From Platanthera guangdongensis (Eukaryota; Streptophyta; Magnoliopsida; Asparagales; Orchidaceae): DNA of 64,000 nucleotides. The position numbers and the translations under genes were made by a program. The number at the start of each line of letters is the position of its first letter. The first letter of the stretch is position 1. This document shows positions 11,465 to 23,358 of this stretch, piece after piece. Under the pieces are notes generated by a model. That model was not told the origin of the DNA, made no database searches, and saw nothing but the letters and a program-made list of their open reading frames with translations. The stretch covers positions 238,561,447 through 238,625,446 of the forward strand of contig CM077158.1 in NCBI GenBank assembly GCA_039583875.1. Reading direction: 5' to 3'.

Positions 11465-13651
11465 TGTAACATCCGTAGCTGACACAAAATTTATTTAAAT
11501 CGTAGGGTCAAGTCGCGACGAATTTTGATCGAGGCAACACGTCGTCAAGGTACAATGTTAGTATGTTTAAAAATTCGCATTCGTTAATTAGTGATTTTTT
11601 TTAGTCGTAAAAACGTGTGACGCATTTTATTTTAATAGCGAAGCGTAGCACATTTTGGGGGTGCCAATAGCAATTTTCATTTTCCTTTTAGTTCTCAGCG
11701 GTTATAAAAAAAGCCACACGTTGTCGGGAGTTAAAGCCGCAACCCGTGAACTGTGATCCCGTAATTCATTCTCACGGGAGGGAAAAAAACCGCAATCGTG
11801 CCTTCCATCTCCCGCAAGCGACGAACTTTTCGTCTCCCGCAAACGTCGCACAGTTCGCCTCCTGCTGCCCTATCGCGCCTGGTTTCCCCTCTGATTCACA
11901 GTGTCGGCCTTTCCTTCTTCCTCTACAGGAGCCTGCGTGTCCCCTCCTCCTTTCCCTTGCAGTTGGAGGTCCGATTTTAACCCTAACCAGTGGAGGTCAG
12001 GGGTGTTGAGGCATCGCTTTGGTTCCGGTGAGTTTAGTTGCTCTTTAGTCTTCATTGTTCGTGGAAATCCTTCGATTGGAAGTTGATTCTAACGTCTCTC
12101 TTAGTTTTTTCTCTTACCCTAGTTAGGGTTTGGAGTTCTAGATCCACCGCGAATCTGAAGTTGGGCTCATTGAGAGCCTTAATTCGCTCTCACGTAGTGG
12201 TAAAACATTATTTTGGTCCTTTTTGTGTTTACCCAAGTCATTTTAAGTTTTCTTTACCGTTAACCATAAAGGGGGAAAAGTGTGTAATTTAGGTTGTTTT
12301 GGATTACAAATTTTTTGTGTTCTCGGGGCAAGGTTCCGAAAGTCCGCAGTAGTCAGATTTCCGTCGGAAAAGCAAATGTCGCAGCGCCGATTGTACGAGC
12401 GTCGCACCACCACTGTAAGGAATTCTAATTCTTTTTAGTTAGACGTATCAAGGAATTATTTTTAGGTACACATGTGTAAATTTCGTACATGCACTATAAC
12501 CATGTATAGAAAAGTGCGACGGTAGGAAAATTGTCGCGGAAGTAGTTGAAGGATAACACCCTTTTCCAAGACCCAAATAGTCAGATCATGTAAGCAACGT
12601 TAGGCACAAAACCTTTTATCTAAGTTAGGGCGTGAATGCCCATTCTAGTCGACCATAAGAAAAGCAAGGGTCACTCAGTAGTACACCAAAAAACGATGTC
12701 CCAAGCAGAGTAGCAGTAGACCGAAAAGGGTCAGTAAGCACGCATAAGTCTCCTCGTGCTAGGTAGAGGTACACTACCTTTCTCATAGGGCATATGGAAT
12801 CCTATGAGTAGTAAAGTCTTGAGAGTTGACTCCCTTTGAGACAGTTAGTAGATTCGAGACCGTGTCCGCGCGACACCAGAACAATTGAGTTCATCAGATG
12901 GTCTCGGGTCGTCAGATTTCAGTTGCGTGTTAGGAGCTACTCTGTCTGGAGTCTTTTAAGTAGAAGTGCAGAATAGAAGCCACCTAGAACTCAAGCATAG
13001 ACCTGACGTGAGACAGCGCACTAGTTAGTGAACGTCGGGGCTTGGGTAAATATAATGAAAGTTCATGAACGTAGAACGAGTAGGTCTGTTGACCATGAAG
13101 CATTATAAACGCATGCATATCATCTAGCATAAAGATTTTAAAGAACAAAACTATTTTTCAAATGGCATGCATTCATCATTTAAGAAAAAGTTTTTCGTGT
13201 CACTAGGAGGAGTTATTTTTCCTTACTCTGACCCCTCGTGGGCAATGTTTTATAGGTGACCCGGGTGAAAAACTACGCCTAGGATGAGCGTCCTTATGAT
13301 GTCAGTTTGTAGTTGTTTCCTTTTTCATTCTTCTTTCATTCAGTAGACACTTGTAACCTTTGATATTGTATTTGGTTAATGTTTGAAATATCATGAATCA
13401 GACTTATTATGTTACTTCAGATTTATAGTTCTTTCATCTTATTTCATGTTTAGTGGTTCTGTGAATCCAGTATACAGGTATGTGGTTACCCTTAGTTTTC
13501 TTTCATAGCTTCCGTTGAATGTTTAAAATTTTTTTTAGTAGTTTCTCTTTATACCTGTTGTGTACTTGTTTTGATACTGTTTCCCGGTTCTCTTTATATT
13601 GCTGACCCGATCGGACGGCGGATTATTGTAAAACTGGGAAGGGGTGTTACA
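11465..13651 (+). repeat. 5' LTR of gypsy C (2187 bp)
   Basis: Begins TGTAACATCC and ends GGTGTTACA, so the termini form a 7-bp inverted match (TGTAACA/TGTTACA), typical of Tekay/Del-like chromovirus LTRs. Followed at once by a tRNA-Met-type PBS. The left flank is TTCTT. No 3' partner is found in the window. Confidence 0.85.
11703..11710 (+). promoter_or_regulatory. TATA box of gypsy C LTR
   Basis: TATAAAAA about 240 bp into the LTR; the likely core promoter of the element. Confidence 0.45.
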
Positions 13652-13654
13652 AAT

Positions 13655-13666
13655 TGGTATCAGAGG
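13655..13666 (+). other. primer-binding site of gypsy C
   Basis: TGGTATCAGAGG a few bases after the LTR end; complementary to initiator tRNA-Met. Confidence 0.85.
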
Positions 13667-13858
13667 GAGGTTTAGGATACCTGGACCCAAGAAAGATTCA
13701 CAGAGTCATAGGAGTGTGTAAGAGTAAATACTTGTTAGTAGAGTATTTAAGTTGCGTCAAAGCCCTAGTTTTTCGCAAGGGTATGAAATTAATTGCTAAG
13801 CCATATTTCCTAGATGCATGATAAATAATCATATTTCTTTTTTTATTCTATCAGGCAC

Positions 13859-14092
13859 CATGAGTCAGTGAACCGGGTGAATCTTCACGTCAGGACCATG
13901 TTCCTAACACTGTCATGGGAGATGCTGATGTGCCACAGGTGCCACCAGTTCCAATAGCTCTAGAGGCCACTGATATAGCGTCCCAGATTGTCAAGGCGGT
14001 CAATGTTGCCTTGATGGAATTTCAGAGAGGACTGGCTGCAGGGTTTCCAGCTCCAGTGCAAGTACCACCCCCTGCACCAGCTCCTGCACCAG
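13859..14092 (+). pseudogene. gypsy C gag N-terminus, interrupted by element D
   Basis: The first ATG (13860) meets a stop after two codons. A +1 shift restores a frame reading ESSRQDHVPNTVMGDADVPQ and on through VNVALMEFQRGLAAGFP to a proline/alanine-rich stretch. This looks like the N-terminus of a Tekay/Del-type gag. The frame is cut at 14092 where the LTR of element D starts; the last five bases before the cut are ACCAG. The remainder of C is not identified in the window. Confidence 0.65.
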
Positions 14093-15057
14093 TGTAACAT
14101 CCCGACTTTTATTGGGCCACCAGAGCCATAGTAGGCCCAATAAAAGTGGCTCAAACCCTACCCATGACCCGGTGGGAGATAACACCAGGCGGGAAATAGA
14201 GCTAGAAAACTCTGAATTGAGTTCTGTCAGTTCCTGCGACGTCGTATAGTCGATACGAGTGCATCAGAACTCGTTCAGTTGGTCCCCGAGGTCATATAGT
14301 GGATGTGACCATTTCTCATAAAACGCAACAAGAGCGAGATTTTGGATATCGAGCTAGAGAACTTCGAATTGAGTTCTGTCAAATTCTGTGACCTCGTATA
14401 GTCGATACGAGTGCATCAGAACTCGTCCAGTTGGTCCCCGAGGTCATATAGTGGATGTGACCATTCCTCGTAAAACGCAACAAGAGCGAGATTTTGTATA
14501 TCGAGCTAGAGAACTCCGAATTAAGTTCTGTTGATTCATATGACCTCATATAACCTATACAGGTGCATCGAGACTCGTCACGGCACAATCCTAGATCTAA
14601 CGACAGATTTAGACACTTTGACTGTTTTAGTGCGCTACGACGCACAAATTTTGTACTTTCGCCAAATGGACTTCAATTCGACCCCAGTCAGTGGCGTTGG
14701 ACTCGTGTGGTCAGTACGAAGTCAACGGAAGTCATCTCAGTCAATTTCGACGGCAATTGGTCAACCCGTGGTCAAATCAAGCATAGTCGTGCACCGAAAA
14801 GCGTGCGCACACCAATTGTGACACGATACCCGAACTTTGACCCGACCCCGATGACTTGGACCCACTTTGACTTTGACCAGCAATGGGGACCCACCCTAGG
14901 GTTGACTTTGTCAAACCACCCCTAAAAACTCTTTTTGGGATTTTTCTCCAAATAAGGGCCCACCTCCTCTCCATGGGTGGATGGTTCTTGCCCCCCTCAC
15001 TCTTCTTTGGGCCCCCAGTCATCAAACTCCACCTTAGAACAAGTGGAGGCCCATCCA

Positions 15058-15092
15058 CTATCTCTCTCTCCCTCTCTCTCTCTCTCTCTTTC
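15058..15092 (+). repeat. CT microsatellite
   Basis: Nearly pure (CT)n tract within the D LTR, about 170 bp upstream of its TATA box. Confidence 0.85.
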
Positions 15093-15259
15093 CCACCCAA
15101 AAGCCCAAGCCCAAAGGGGGCTTAACCTTTTCCCCATGTGGGGAAAACTCTCCTGAACTCCAACTGTCATTGGATAGCTGGAGGTTGGGATTAATCCCTC
15201 CCTAAGGAGGGATTAGTCCCACACCAAGTAGAGGAAGGGAGACCTCATCCCCTCTAATC

Positions 15260-15267
15260 TATAAAAG
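15260..15267 (+). promoter_or_regulatory. TATA box of gypsy D LTR
   Basis: TATAAAAG followed by C-rich leader sequence. The many GC-rich open frames at 15213-16200 on both strands lie just downstream and look like composition artefacts. Confidence 0.55.
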
Positions 15268-16061
15268 GCCCCTCCCCCTCTTCCCCCCCCAAGCCTCTGA
15301 GAACGCTTCACCACTCTCCCCCCCCCTGCCGGAGCCCTGGTGCCCGGAAAAAAGCCAAGCCGAGGCCCCTCACCCCTCCACCACCGCCACCTTGGCATGG
15401 CCGACCAGGCCGGCCCCTACCGAGCCCACTAGACCCAGGTGGAATATCTCTCCCTCCCCCTTCCATTATTTGGACGTCGTGCATGCGCCTCCCGGTGGCC
15501 GGAGCGTCGTCGGCGCCACCTGAGAATTGTTCCAGGTCGGGTGGTGCCCAGGGAGGAGAGCTCCTCCCCCAGCACCGGTGGTGGCGCTGGGGGAGTGCTA
15601 GACCACTAGGGGCGGTGCCGCCGGAAAATACGGCTCCGGCGGCACCCGCAAAACAGAGCAGGCTCTGTTTAGTGCTGGCGGCGGCGGCCGGCGGCGTATG
15701 GCCGCCGGGCCACCGCCGGCGAGAAGCTCGACCCCTGGCAAGCCGGCCGGGGGAGGACTGGTAGGCGACCAACTTCCCGAGGAGCGGGGGCGGCGCGGTG
15801 GCGCCGGGAGCAGGGCCACCGCCACCACGGGCTCTCCGGTTGAAATTTTGGCGGCGGCCGGCGACGTCAGGCCGCCGGACCACCGCCCAGAGAGTCGCCA
15901 GCCACCGGGGAGTTGATCGGGGCCGGCGATGGCTGCTGGCCGGCGGTGGTGGAGGTTTCCACCCTCCACACCGTCGGGAAGCAGCAGTGGCCGTCCGGTC
16001 TCATGATGAGATCGGACGACCCTGATCATCTTAATTCCCGCCCCCTGCCTCAGCATCAGCG

Positions 16062-16082
16062 CCCCCCCCCCCCCCCCCCCCT
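16062..16082 (+). repeat. poly-C run (about 21 C)
   Basis: Homopolymer in the GC-rich part of the D LTR; its length may be unreliable in the assembly. Confidence 0.8.
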
Positions 16083-16913
16083 CCACAGGCGATCCGCTGT
16101 GGGGATAGAAGGACAAAGCCCGTCATGCGGCTCAATTTCAGCCGCAGGATCAGGTTATTCTACTATTGGCAGACCAAATCAAGGGCAGAGGCTTTGAGAA
16201 TTTGTTTGGGCCAAACCTAGGTCTCTAGGAGAAAAATGACCAACATGAAAAATGTTCCTCATAATAAGGGCTACCTCCACAAAACCTTTGAGAATTTTTG
16301 GAGTTAATTTAGTATTTTTAAAAGCCAAAATAAAATTTGTTTGGCTAAATTAAAAGCCCAAGATACTTTGGAAAATTATAAAAAAAAAATTACTATGCTT
16401 ATTTTAGGTCCTCCCAAGGGTTGTATTAAAATTTGGGGTCACGAGAATAGGTTTCGATATTTTTCCTAAAATATTGGAAGCCTAGGGTCGCGCCCGGATC
16501 TTTATTCCGCTCGTTTTCCCTAAAAGGTTAAAATTGGAGCGCGCGACCACCCCTTCATATTCAAATAAGTATTCCAAACTATTTTTATCAACGAGAGAGG
16601 CCAAGACAAGTAACTATGCCCCGGGATTTCCGATATTTCGAAAAACCGTCGAGCGCCTCGACTCTCGGGTGATTTGGGCACTCTCGGAAGGTGAGAGTAC
16701 GAATGATGACTTGGAGTTGTCCCTGACGACTAATAAGAATGTAACTCCTAGCCAACCCTTGATCTAATTAAGCCGTAATAATTATGGCCTAACCAAATTA
16801 ATTGAATCCTAATAATTGATGTAACCTAATGAAATCTCCTTTTTAACTGAGATGAAACGGAAGCCTCCTGGATGGAGTGATTGGACTACTAATCATTTTC
16901 TTTATGTTTTCTC

Positions 16914-17205
16914 TAGTCTCGTACCGGTCAAGTTTATTTCAGTATTGTCTATTCAGTACTAATCCAGTCTCGTATTGGTCAAGTTTATTTCGGTACTTTC
17001 TATTCAGTACCACTCCAGTCTCATACTGGTCAAATTTATTTCAGTACTTTCTATTCAGCACCACTCTAGTCTCGTACTGGTCAAGTTTATTTCAGTACTT
17101 TCTATTCAGTACTACTCCAGTCTCGTACTGGTCAAGTTTTTCTCAGTACTTTCTATTTAGTACAACTTCAGTCTCGTACTTGTCAAATTTTCATTCCAGT
17201 ACTAT
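16914..17205 (+). repeat. 51-bp minisatellite, about 5.5 copies, in the D LTR
   Basis: Units start at 16914, 16965, 17016, 17067, 17118 and 17169, spaced exactly 51 bp, each beginning (C/T)AGTCTCGTACTGGTCAA and ending near CTATTCAGTAC. As 51 is a multiple of three, a frame stays open from 16877 to 17287 and would encode a hydrophobic 17-residue repeat (SYWSSLFQYFLFSTTPV). No known protein matches this from memory and its LTR position argues against a gene. Confidence 0.9.
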
Positions 17206-17822
17206 AAACAGCTTAATCACCGCACTTGTGCTCATTGCAATTAATATTATAATCTTGGGTCCTGCTCTGACGAGCAGTCATTGCTAAAGTTGAGCCTTAG
17301 TTGGGGATAACTGGAGTTGAATTAGTCCTCCAAGTCTAGCCCCAAATAATGCGCTCTCTCGCTCCTTGTTGAAAGTAGAGCTAAATGCTGACACCCGAAG
17401 TCTAAAGCCTGGTAAGGCAGACCGACGTAGACCCAGTGTATATATATTGTTTGCCTTTTGTTTGATTGTTCGTAAATTTCTTGCGGTGAAATAGTGGCGG
17501 GTTAGTCCCTCCCGCAGACCGTTCGTACCGGTGCGGGAAGGTCGACGACTTAAGGCGACAGGGAGATGAGTACCACGGGTGACCGGCCGTTATATTATTC
17601 CCCGTCAAGTTTTTCCTTCGTTGGTTAGCCAAAACGATTTGCCGGATGTCGCTCACATCCAAGAGTACACAAGGTTATATGTTAGGGCATGGGGTTGTGC
17701 GATACGATCACCCCCAGAAGTGGCAGGACTGGCCACTATCACCGATGGCCACATCGGTGAGGCCCGCGGAGCTCGTTACCCTGCTGGAACAGAAGCGGTC
17801 CAAACTATGTCGACATAGGGTT

Positions 17823-17930
17823 TGTGTACGTGACTATGAATGCCCGCGGTGTGTGCGCAGCTATGAATGCCTGCGGTGTGTGCGCGACTATGAATAACTG
17901 CTGTGTGTGCGCAACTATGAATGTCTGCGA
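17823..17930 (+). repeat. 27-bp minisatellite, about four copies
   Basis: Four tandem units of 25-27 bp containing GTGTGTGCGC and ACTATGAATG, each ending in CTGCG or CCGCG. Located in the 3' half of the D LTR. Confidence 0.85.
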
Positions 17931-18632
17931 TAAAATTTAGGATGTGAAAACCTAAAGTTCTAATGAGCTAGTAGAGTCTTGTTATAACTGATTTATATTG
18001 CTGCTGCTTTTCTTTCCAGCTATACTATCCTGCACTCTTTTATAGTTGCTCCTAGCTATATATATATATATATGAAATGTTGTGCTAATTCTCTCTTGCC
18101 TCGGCTATTTACATTTGTTGGGTAGATGTGTGCTCGTCCACAGGATATGGATCCGGGGAGGAGATTCGTTTCTACTTAGTTTTGTGACTAACAGTTATCT
18201 AAAAAACCATTCACAGGAAATGGAGCATCGTAGTGACTCGTTGTCGCAAGAGATTATGACAGCGGCTAGGACTACTCGAGCAGATGCACCCCCGCCGTCC
18301 CCAGAGTTTGGAGACGTGAGTACCGCCGAGCAGCATAGAGAGAGAGTATGAGGGTTACATATAGTGCAAGTATAGCCCACGAGCTTATATAAACGCTTAG
18401 GCTTCGGCCCTATAACCTCTGTGTTATTGATATGTTATATATATCTGCAATGGTTTCCTGTTAATGCTTCCGCTATACTTTGATGAGTTGTGAATTTTAT
18501 GATTCGAGCCGAGCAAGGCGGCCATCTAGTGCTTAGATAGGGTGGATTGTTTCCCTTAAGGAGCACTGGGTGGACGTCTTGGGCCAGTAGTAACCCTCCG
18601 GCCCGACCCGGGCAAAGGTTGGGGGGTACCAC

Positions 18633-18879
18633 AAATAGATCAGAGCTATCATGATTCGTCCTTGTGGAGCAGGCTCAGGATCCCTCCATCCCTCGCTTCG
18701 TTCTGGGTTCGGGACGAACCTTGCAGCGGAAGCTTGGTAGACCATAGTATAGAAGCTTAGGGATTCTAGACTGCGCGATAATATACACATACACCGTTGT
18801 TTTCCGCTTGAGTTGTCATTTTTGCAAATTTCACCTACTTTTGCAAAATACTGACACTCTTTCTTGTTACTTCTCCAGA
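18633..18879 (+). other. decayed PBS and leader of gypsy D
   Basis: Begins with ATAGATCAGAGC, a degraded form of TGGTATCAGAGC. The leader ends in a splice-acceptor-like TTCTCCAG just before gag similarity begins, so the leader may be spliced; that is inferred. Confidence 0.5.
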
Positions 18880-19700
18880 TACCGGAGTACAGTAACGGGG
18901 GATCCTCGTCCAGGGGATATGTTCCAGCTACCCCACCACCAGACCCGGTCGCTCCCACGGCCGTACCGTTTGCCGAGACAGATATGGGGCAGACACTGAC
19001 GGCTATTCTAGCGACTTTCCGGGCTTTCCTGGCACAGCCACCGCGAGAGATGACCGCACCCACCGATCTGCTGACGAATTTCTAAGGACTGAGGCCTCCC
19101 CCTTTTAGAGGCACGGAGACGGCCATCCAGATAGAGGAGTGGGTGGAGCGGGTGGAGGAGCTATTAGTGGGAATGATGTGCCCGGCTGTGGCTGCAGTCT
19201 CTTTGGTGGTGACACTTTTGGAGGGATACACGAGGGATTGGTGGAGAGCAGCTAGTCGCTCTACTTTTCGAGGTCGGTCATTGAGCGCGATTCTTTGGGG
19301 GGAGTTCTCTGTGACTCTACTAGAGTTCTTCATCATGGATGCAGACCGAGCCATGTTGCAAGAGAGGTTCTTGCTCATTCGATAGGGAAACCGCACAGTG
19401 GCAGAGTACGAGAGAGTGTTTATACACCTGGCACGCTTCGTCGGGAATCTGGCTGCCTCCGACAGGGATAGAGCTTCTCGGTTCTACCGAGGACTGCGAG
19501 ACGACCTGAGGCAGGCCCTGATCATGCTCTCTCAGGCCACCTTTCACACCATAGCCACCCATGCGACTGCATTAGAGTTTGACCAGCAGATAGTGGCTCT
19601 GCGGCGTAGAGGCCAGGTAGAGATTCCTCGAGACCAGAGGCGAGACAAAGGAGTCGTTCCCCACAGATAGGATAGAGAGCGCAGGCAGCAACACCGCAAA
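18880..19700 (+). pseudogene. gypsy D gag
   Basis: The plus-strand translation gives a Ty3/gypsy gag: an acidic/proline N-terminal part (ATPPPDPVAPTAVPFAETDM), then the retrotransposon gag core (GTETAIQIEEWVERVEELL, LLEGYTRDWWRAASRSTF, NRTVAEYERVFIHLARFVG, RASRFYRGLRDDLRQAL). In-frame stops occur near 19083, 19383 and 19668, and the zinc-knuckle region downstream is eroded. Order and orientation fit the upstream D LTR. Not functional as it stands. Confidence 0.82.
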
Positions 19701-20009
19701 CAGCCCTATAGGTGCCCACCAGTACCCCCAGCACCCCCAGCTGCGCAGCCAGACATCAGACCAGCTCCAACACCACAACCCCCACCAGTGGCCTGATGAG
19801 ATGTTCCCTTCGCAGGGAACTGCTTCTTATGTCAGCAGTCGGGGCATATGAGAGCTTTCCGCCCACAGGCGATAGGGAGACCGGGATTAGGATCAGTTCA
19901 GGGTGGACAGTCGGCACGGGGATAGGGTCAGAGAGGCCGCAGAGGCAGAGCTGGCAGGAGAGGCCAGCAAGGCCGAGCAGCGCCCCTGGAGGCCTATGCA
20001 CTGGACTTG

Positions 20010-21133
20010 TAGCACGGACCGGCCCCTGACGTAGTCATAGGAATCTTGTTGGTAGAAGGGCACCCTGTCAAAACCCTTTCGACACAGGAGCAACACATTC
20101 ATTCATCTCCCACAAATTCATCGCAACAAAAGGAAATGTTTTTCGTTCAACCGGACTGTCTATACGAATTCGTTTACCGGACAGGTCAGATATGACATCT
20201 ACGGAAAAATGCTCATTCCAGGCTGTGCTGGGAGAAATAGAATTTGAGATCTACGCAACCATCTAAGCAATACCTGGATTTGATATAATTTTGTGGATGG
20301 ACTGGCTGGCTGAGCACCAAGCACAGATAAACTATTCCACGCGAGAAGTCCGGCTACAGAACCCAAATGGCCAGAGCGTCACGTTGGCAGGTGTGCCCTC
20401 TGTCTCGCGTATTATTGTGAATTCTACGAATATTGTGAAATCAGTCTGACAGAAGGACGAAGTATACCTTATCTATTTCGAGATGGAAGACAAAACCCAG
20501 GTGCTCGCCAAGGTCCCAGTAGTCCGCGACTTTCCAGATATTTTCCCTGAGTCCCTCTCGGAATTGACACCCCAGCGAGAGGTCGACTTTCAGATTGAGC
20601 TCATGTCTGGAGCACGACCAGTATCACGAGCCCCCTACCGGATGGCCCCAAGAGAGCTAACTGAACTGAAAATCCAACTATATGAACTAATAGATGCTGG
20701 ATTCGTCCGTCCTAGCCCCTTGCCCTGGGGAGCCCCGGTGCTTTTTGTCAAGAAGAAAGACGGGACACTGCGACTGTGCATCGACTACAGGGAACTAAAT
20801 AAGGTTACTATACGCAACACATACCCCCTCCCTAGGATTGATGAACTGTTCGATCAGTTGTAAGGTGCATCCGTTTTCTCCAAGATGGACCTGAGATCCG
20901 GTTATTATCAGCTTCGAATCTGCGAAGAAGATATTCCCAAGACTGCCTTCAGCTCCTGATACGGTCTATATGAGTTCCTAGTGATGCCCTTCAGGCTCAC
21001 CAACGCGCCCTCCGCATTCATGGACCTGATGAATAAAGTCTTTGAACCCTTCTTGGATCACTTTGTCATCGTCTTCATAGCCAACATCTTAATCTACTCA
21101 AAGACCAAGACGGACCATACTCGACACCTGCAG
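20010..21133 (+). pseudogene. gypsy D protease and reverse transcriptase (5' part)
   Basis: Protease-linker similarity (MDWLAEHQAQINY) runs through about 20280-20460 in broken frames. RT is clear from 20483: [47 protein letters not shown], then stops near 20861 and 20958. The catalytic box, normally F/Y-x-D-D, reads FIANI near 21080, so the active-site aspartates are lost. Similarity stops at 21133, where the Tat element begins. Confidence 0.85.
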
Positions 21134-21900
21134 TGTTGAAACTAATTCCTCGGTCTCCTGTGGAGTTCACCCTTAGGGAAGGGGTGATCGCGCACCTACT
21201 TCACTCCTGCAAGCAAAACAACAAAAGAAACAAGGGAGAACTGACCCAAGGGCTCGGCGGGGAGGACCCACCACACACCCGGAAGATCTGAGAGCGCTTC
21301 CCCTCCTCAGCCAAAGGCCGAGCTAAGGTACCCTCAGAAAGCACTTGAAGGCTGGAGCAAGAGAGCACAGGAAGCATGCCTTCTAAGGTACCCCTTGGGT
21401 CCTATTTATAGATTTCAGAATTTGAACTGCAAATAACCAAACTGAACTGGCCTGAAGTTACCAAAATACCCTTGGTTGGGTCTGCCAACAGCCAAAATCC
21501 ACTGTTTTGAAGGGCTATGGGCAGACCAGCGGGGGCAAAACAGTAAAAAGTACCTCATAGATCTGGGTGAGCTGGGGAGCTCGGCCACCCCTGAAGATCT
21601 GACTCGCCTGCTGTTGTCAAGCTCCTTTGCGCGCGTGCGAGCTGGGACGGCGAGCTCGCCCATCAATCGGCTATCATCAGTCGATCTCAGCTCGACGAAA
21701 CTCGGAATGAGCTCGACGAATGCCGAGCTCGGGGTCGGCGGGTGCCGAGCTCGGGCTTCTAATTTCCCTGCCGAGCTCGCCTGGCCTCTAAGCGATCTGC
21801 ACCGCTAAGTCTGGTTCTTATGGACTGTACTCGCCGGATACGGGGTTGTACATAATCTCCGCTCGTTTTGAGCTTGGCAAAGCTCGGAAAGAAACATCCA
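21134..21900 (-). repeat. 3' LTR of Tat element E (right end approximate)
   Basis: The left edge TGTTGAAAC lies exactly where the D reading frame is broken. A minus-strand TATA box (21402-21410) marks U3 to the right and R/U5 to the left. The right edge must lie before the plus-strand promoter at 21966 and is not fixed, since the 5' LTR is absent from the window. Confidence 0.55.
21402..21410 (-). promoter_or_regulatory. TATA box of the element E LTR
   Basis: Minus-strand TATAAATAG, placed as expected for an LTR promoter of about 0.7-0.8 kb length. Confidence 0.5.
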
Positions 21901-21965
21901 ACCCCAAGTGTTCGGCGAGTGCGGGGTGAGCCAAAGGGAATCTTCGGGTGGGGTCCACCTGCGGT

Positions 21966-21975
21966 TATATAAATA
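21966..21975 (+). promoter_or_regulatory. TATA box upstream of antisense gene 1
   Basis: TATATAAATA on the plus strand, 54 bp before the ATG at 22029. The spacing suits a Pol II core promoter driving transcription opposite to gag-pol. Confidence 0.55.
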
Positions 21976-22028
21976 CACCTGCATACCTGCCTGACTCTTG
22001 TCATTCCCCTTGTTATAGCCCTGTTGCG

Positions 22029-22860
22029 ATGCTGATCCTAAAGGAGATCCAAGAGCGCCTTAGCCGAGCTCGCCAGGCCTCTTCTGCTCGTGTGGCTGCC
22101 CTGACAGCGGTCCCAGCCATTGTGCCGCGGTGTGGCTCGGTCGAGCCCGACCCTAAGAGGGCGAAACAGTTCCCTCAAGCGGCCGAGCCCATTTATGATG
22201 ACCTGAGGACCACCTTGGAGCACGGGACCGGTTCCTCCACTCTGTCTGCCCCTGAAAAGGGCAAGAATATTGTCGAAATCTGCAACCGCCCGGATAGCCA
22301 GCTTGATGGCATGGGGGACACCGCGCCGCGAGACACCACCCCGCGAGCCAAGACCACCCTTGGGGACTCGCGACTCAGAACTCCGAAAAATCGCCCGCGA
22401 GATCCGTCACCTCCCTTTGGGACCTTGGGGGTGAGCTCGTAGAAGCCAAACTCGCCGGTGAGCGCCCCCTCTCCTCAGCGAGCAGTTGTGACCACGGCGG
22501 TGGGTGTGGAGACCATACCCGTCCCGAGATTCGAGCTTCTCTCACCGGGAACGCGAGGCCCAGGTCACGGGAAGGACCTGAGGTTTGTCCCTCCCCGCAT
22601 CTCCTTTGAGTTGCCGAGCTCATCAGGTAAATTTTGCCTAGATTCCTATTACGTGACTTTCCAGCACGCCTCCCCTTGCTGATGTTTCTGTCTTTGCAGT
22701 TCCCCCAGCTAATCCGCTGCCGAGGAATCTTCGCGGGCAGCCCATTACTCCCCCCCTCCCCTCCCAGAGCTCGCTGGACTCTTACCTAGGCCCTGAAGTG
22801 GAGCAAGGCGAGCTGACCAGGAGGAGGGGGTCAAGCTTTTCAAGAAACTGGTGTGCGGGC
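22029..22860 (+). pseudogene. antisense gene 1 of element E (spliced, product unknown)
   Basis: Plus-strand gene opposite to gag-pol. Starting at ATG 22029 the frame reads MLILKEIQERLSRARQASSA and stays readable to 22626 except for one TAG near 22440, after which the same frame continues. It is followed by GT...AG intron 22627-22699 (CATCAG|GTAAAT, TTTGCAG). The second exon begins with a proline-rich stretch and then decays in several frames. A possible poly(A) signal AATAAATAA lies near 23173. The product is basic, proline- and serine-rich, with no domain I recognise. It lies between the LTR and antisense gene 2, and a TATA box is 54 bp upstream. Confidence 0.5.
22627..22699 (+). other. intron of antisense gene 1
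   Basis: 73-bp GT-AG intron with a T-rich stretch before the acceptor (CTGTCTTTGCAG). Its length is near the plant minimum. Confidence 0.5.
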
Positions 22861-23349
22861 TACACGAGATGTAGGAAGTCAACAAGGCACTGCAGCGAGA
22901 CTATACGCATCTTGCCGACGAGGTGCGAAGCGGACAGGCTAGCGAGATGACGTCTCCTTCCTAGCTCCTGGATGAGATAGACGACGGCCTCTCGGTAGCG
23001 TAGAGGAATTCGGGGAGGATTCGCTAGTTCCTTCGCGCGCGGCAGTCCAGGGTACAGGGGCTGCAAGGCTGGGGTAGATAAAAGGCGGCTCCCTTGCCGA
23101 GCCGACCGTTACTCGCCTCCTGGTCCTCCCTGCCCGCGCGCCCCGCATCTTTATTCCTGCACTAGATTGCTGTAATAAATAACTTCAAACATTCTTAGGT
23201 GTGGCTTGCGTTTGAATAATAGTAATTATATTGCTTCTCTTTTGACTTAGCCTTGGTTGGAACGCGCCGGAAGTCGGCGAGCTGGGGCTTGGCGAGCTAG
23301 GATGGCGAGCTGGGCCGATTGGACAGCTTGGCCCCCTGATTACTTTTTC

Positions 23350-23358
23350 TATAAATAG
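23350..23358 (+). promoter_or_regulatory. TATA box upstream of antisense gene 2
   Basis: TATAAATAG at the start of a C-rich leader, 117 bp before the ATG at 23475. Confidence 0.6.

Larger units (their letters stand above)
14093..18632 (+). repeat. very long LTR of gypsy D (about 4.5 kb)
   Basis: Begins TGTAACATCCCGACT. The end is placed at 18632 (GGGGGTACCACA), directly before a decayed PBS-like ATAGATCAGAGC. It contains promoter sequence with TATAAAAG at 15260, a CT tract, a GC-rich block, a 21-C run and two minisatellites. The length is long even for Tekay-like elements, so a hidden insertion or an undetected earlier LTR end is possible. Confidence 0.6.

Noticed and set aside
15213..16200. 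Many long GC-rich open frames on both strands
   Set aside because: They overlap one another, lack known motifs, and lie in the transcribed part of an LTR; high GC alone removes stops.
16877..17287. 136-codon hydrophobic repeat protein
   Set aside because: Explained by a 51-bp minisatellite in an LTR; kept only as an observation, not as a gene.
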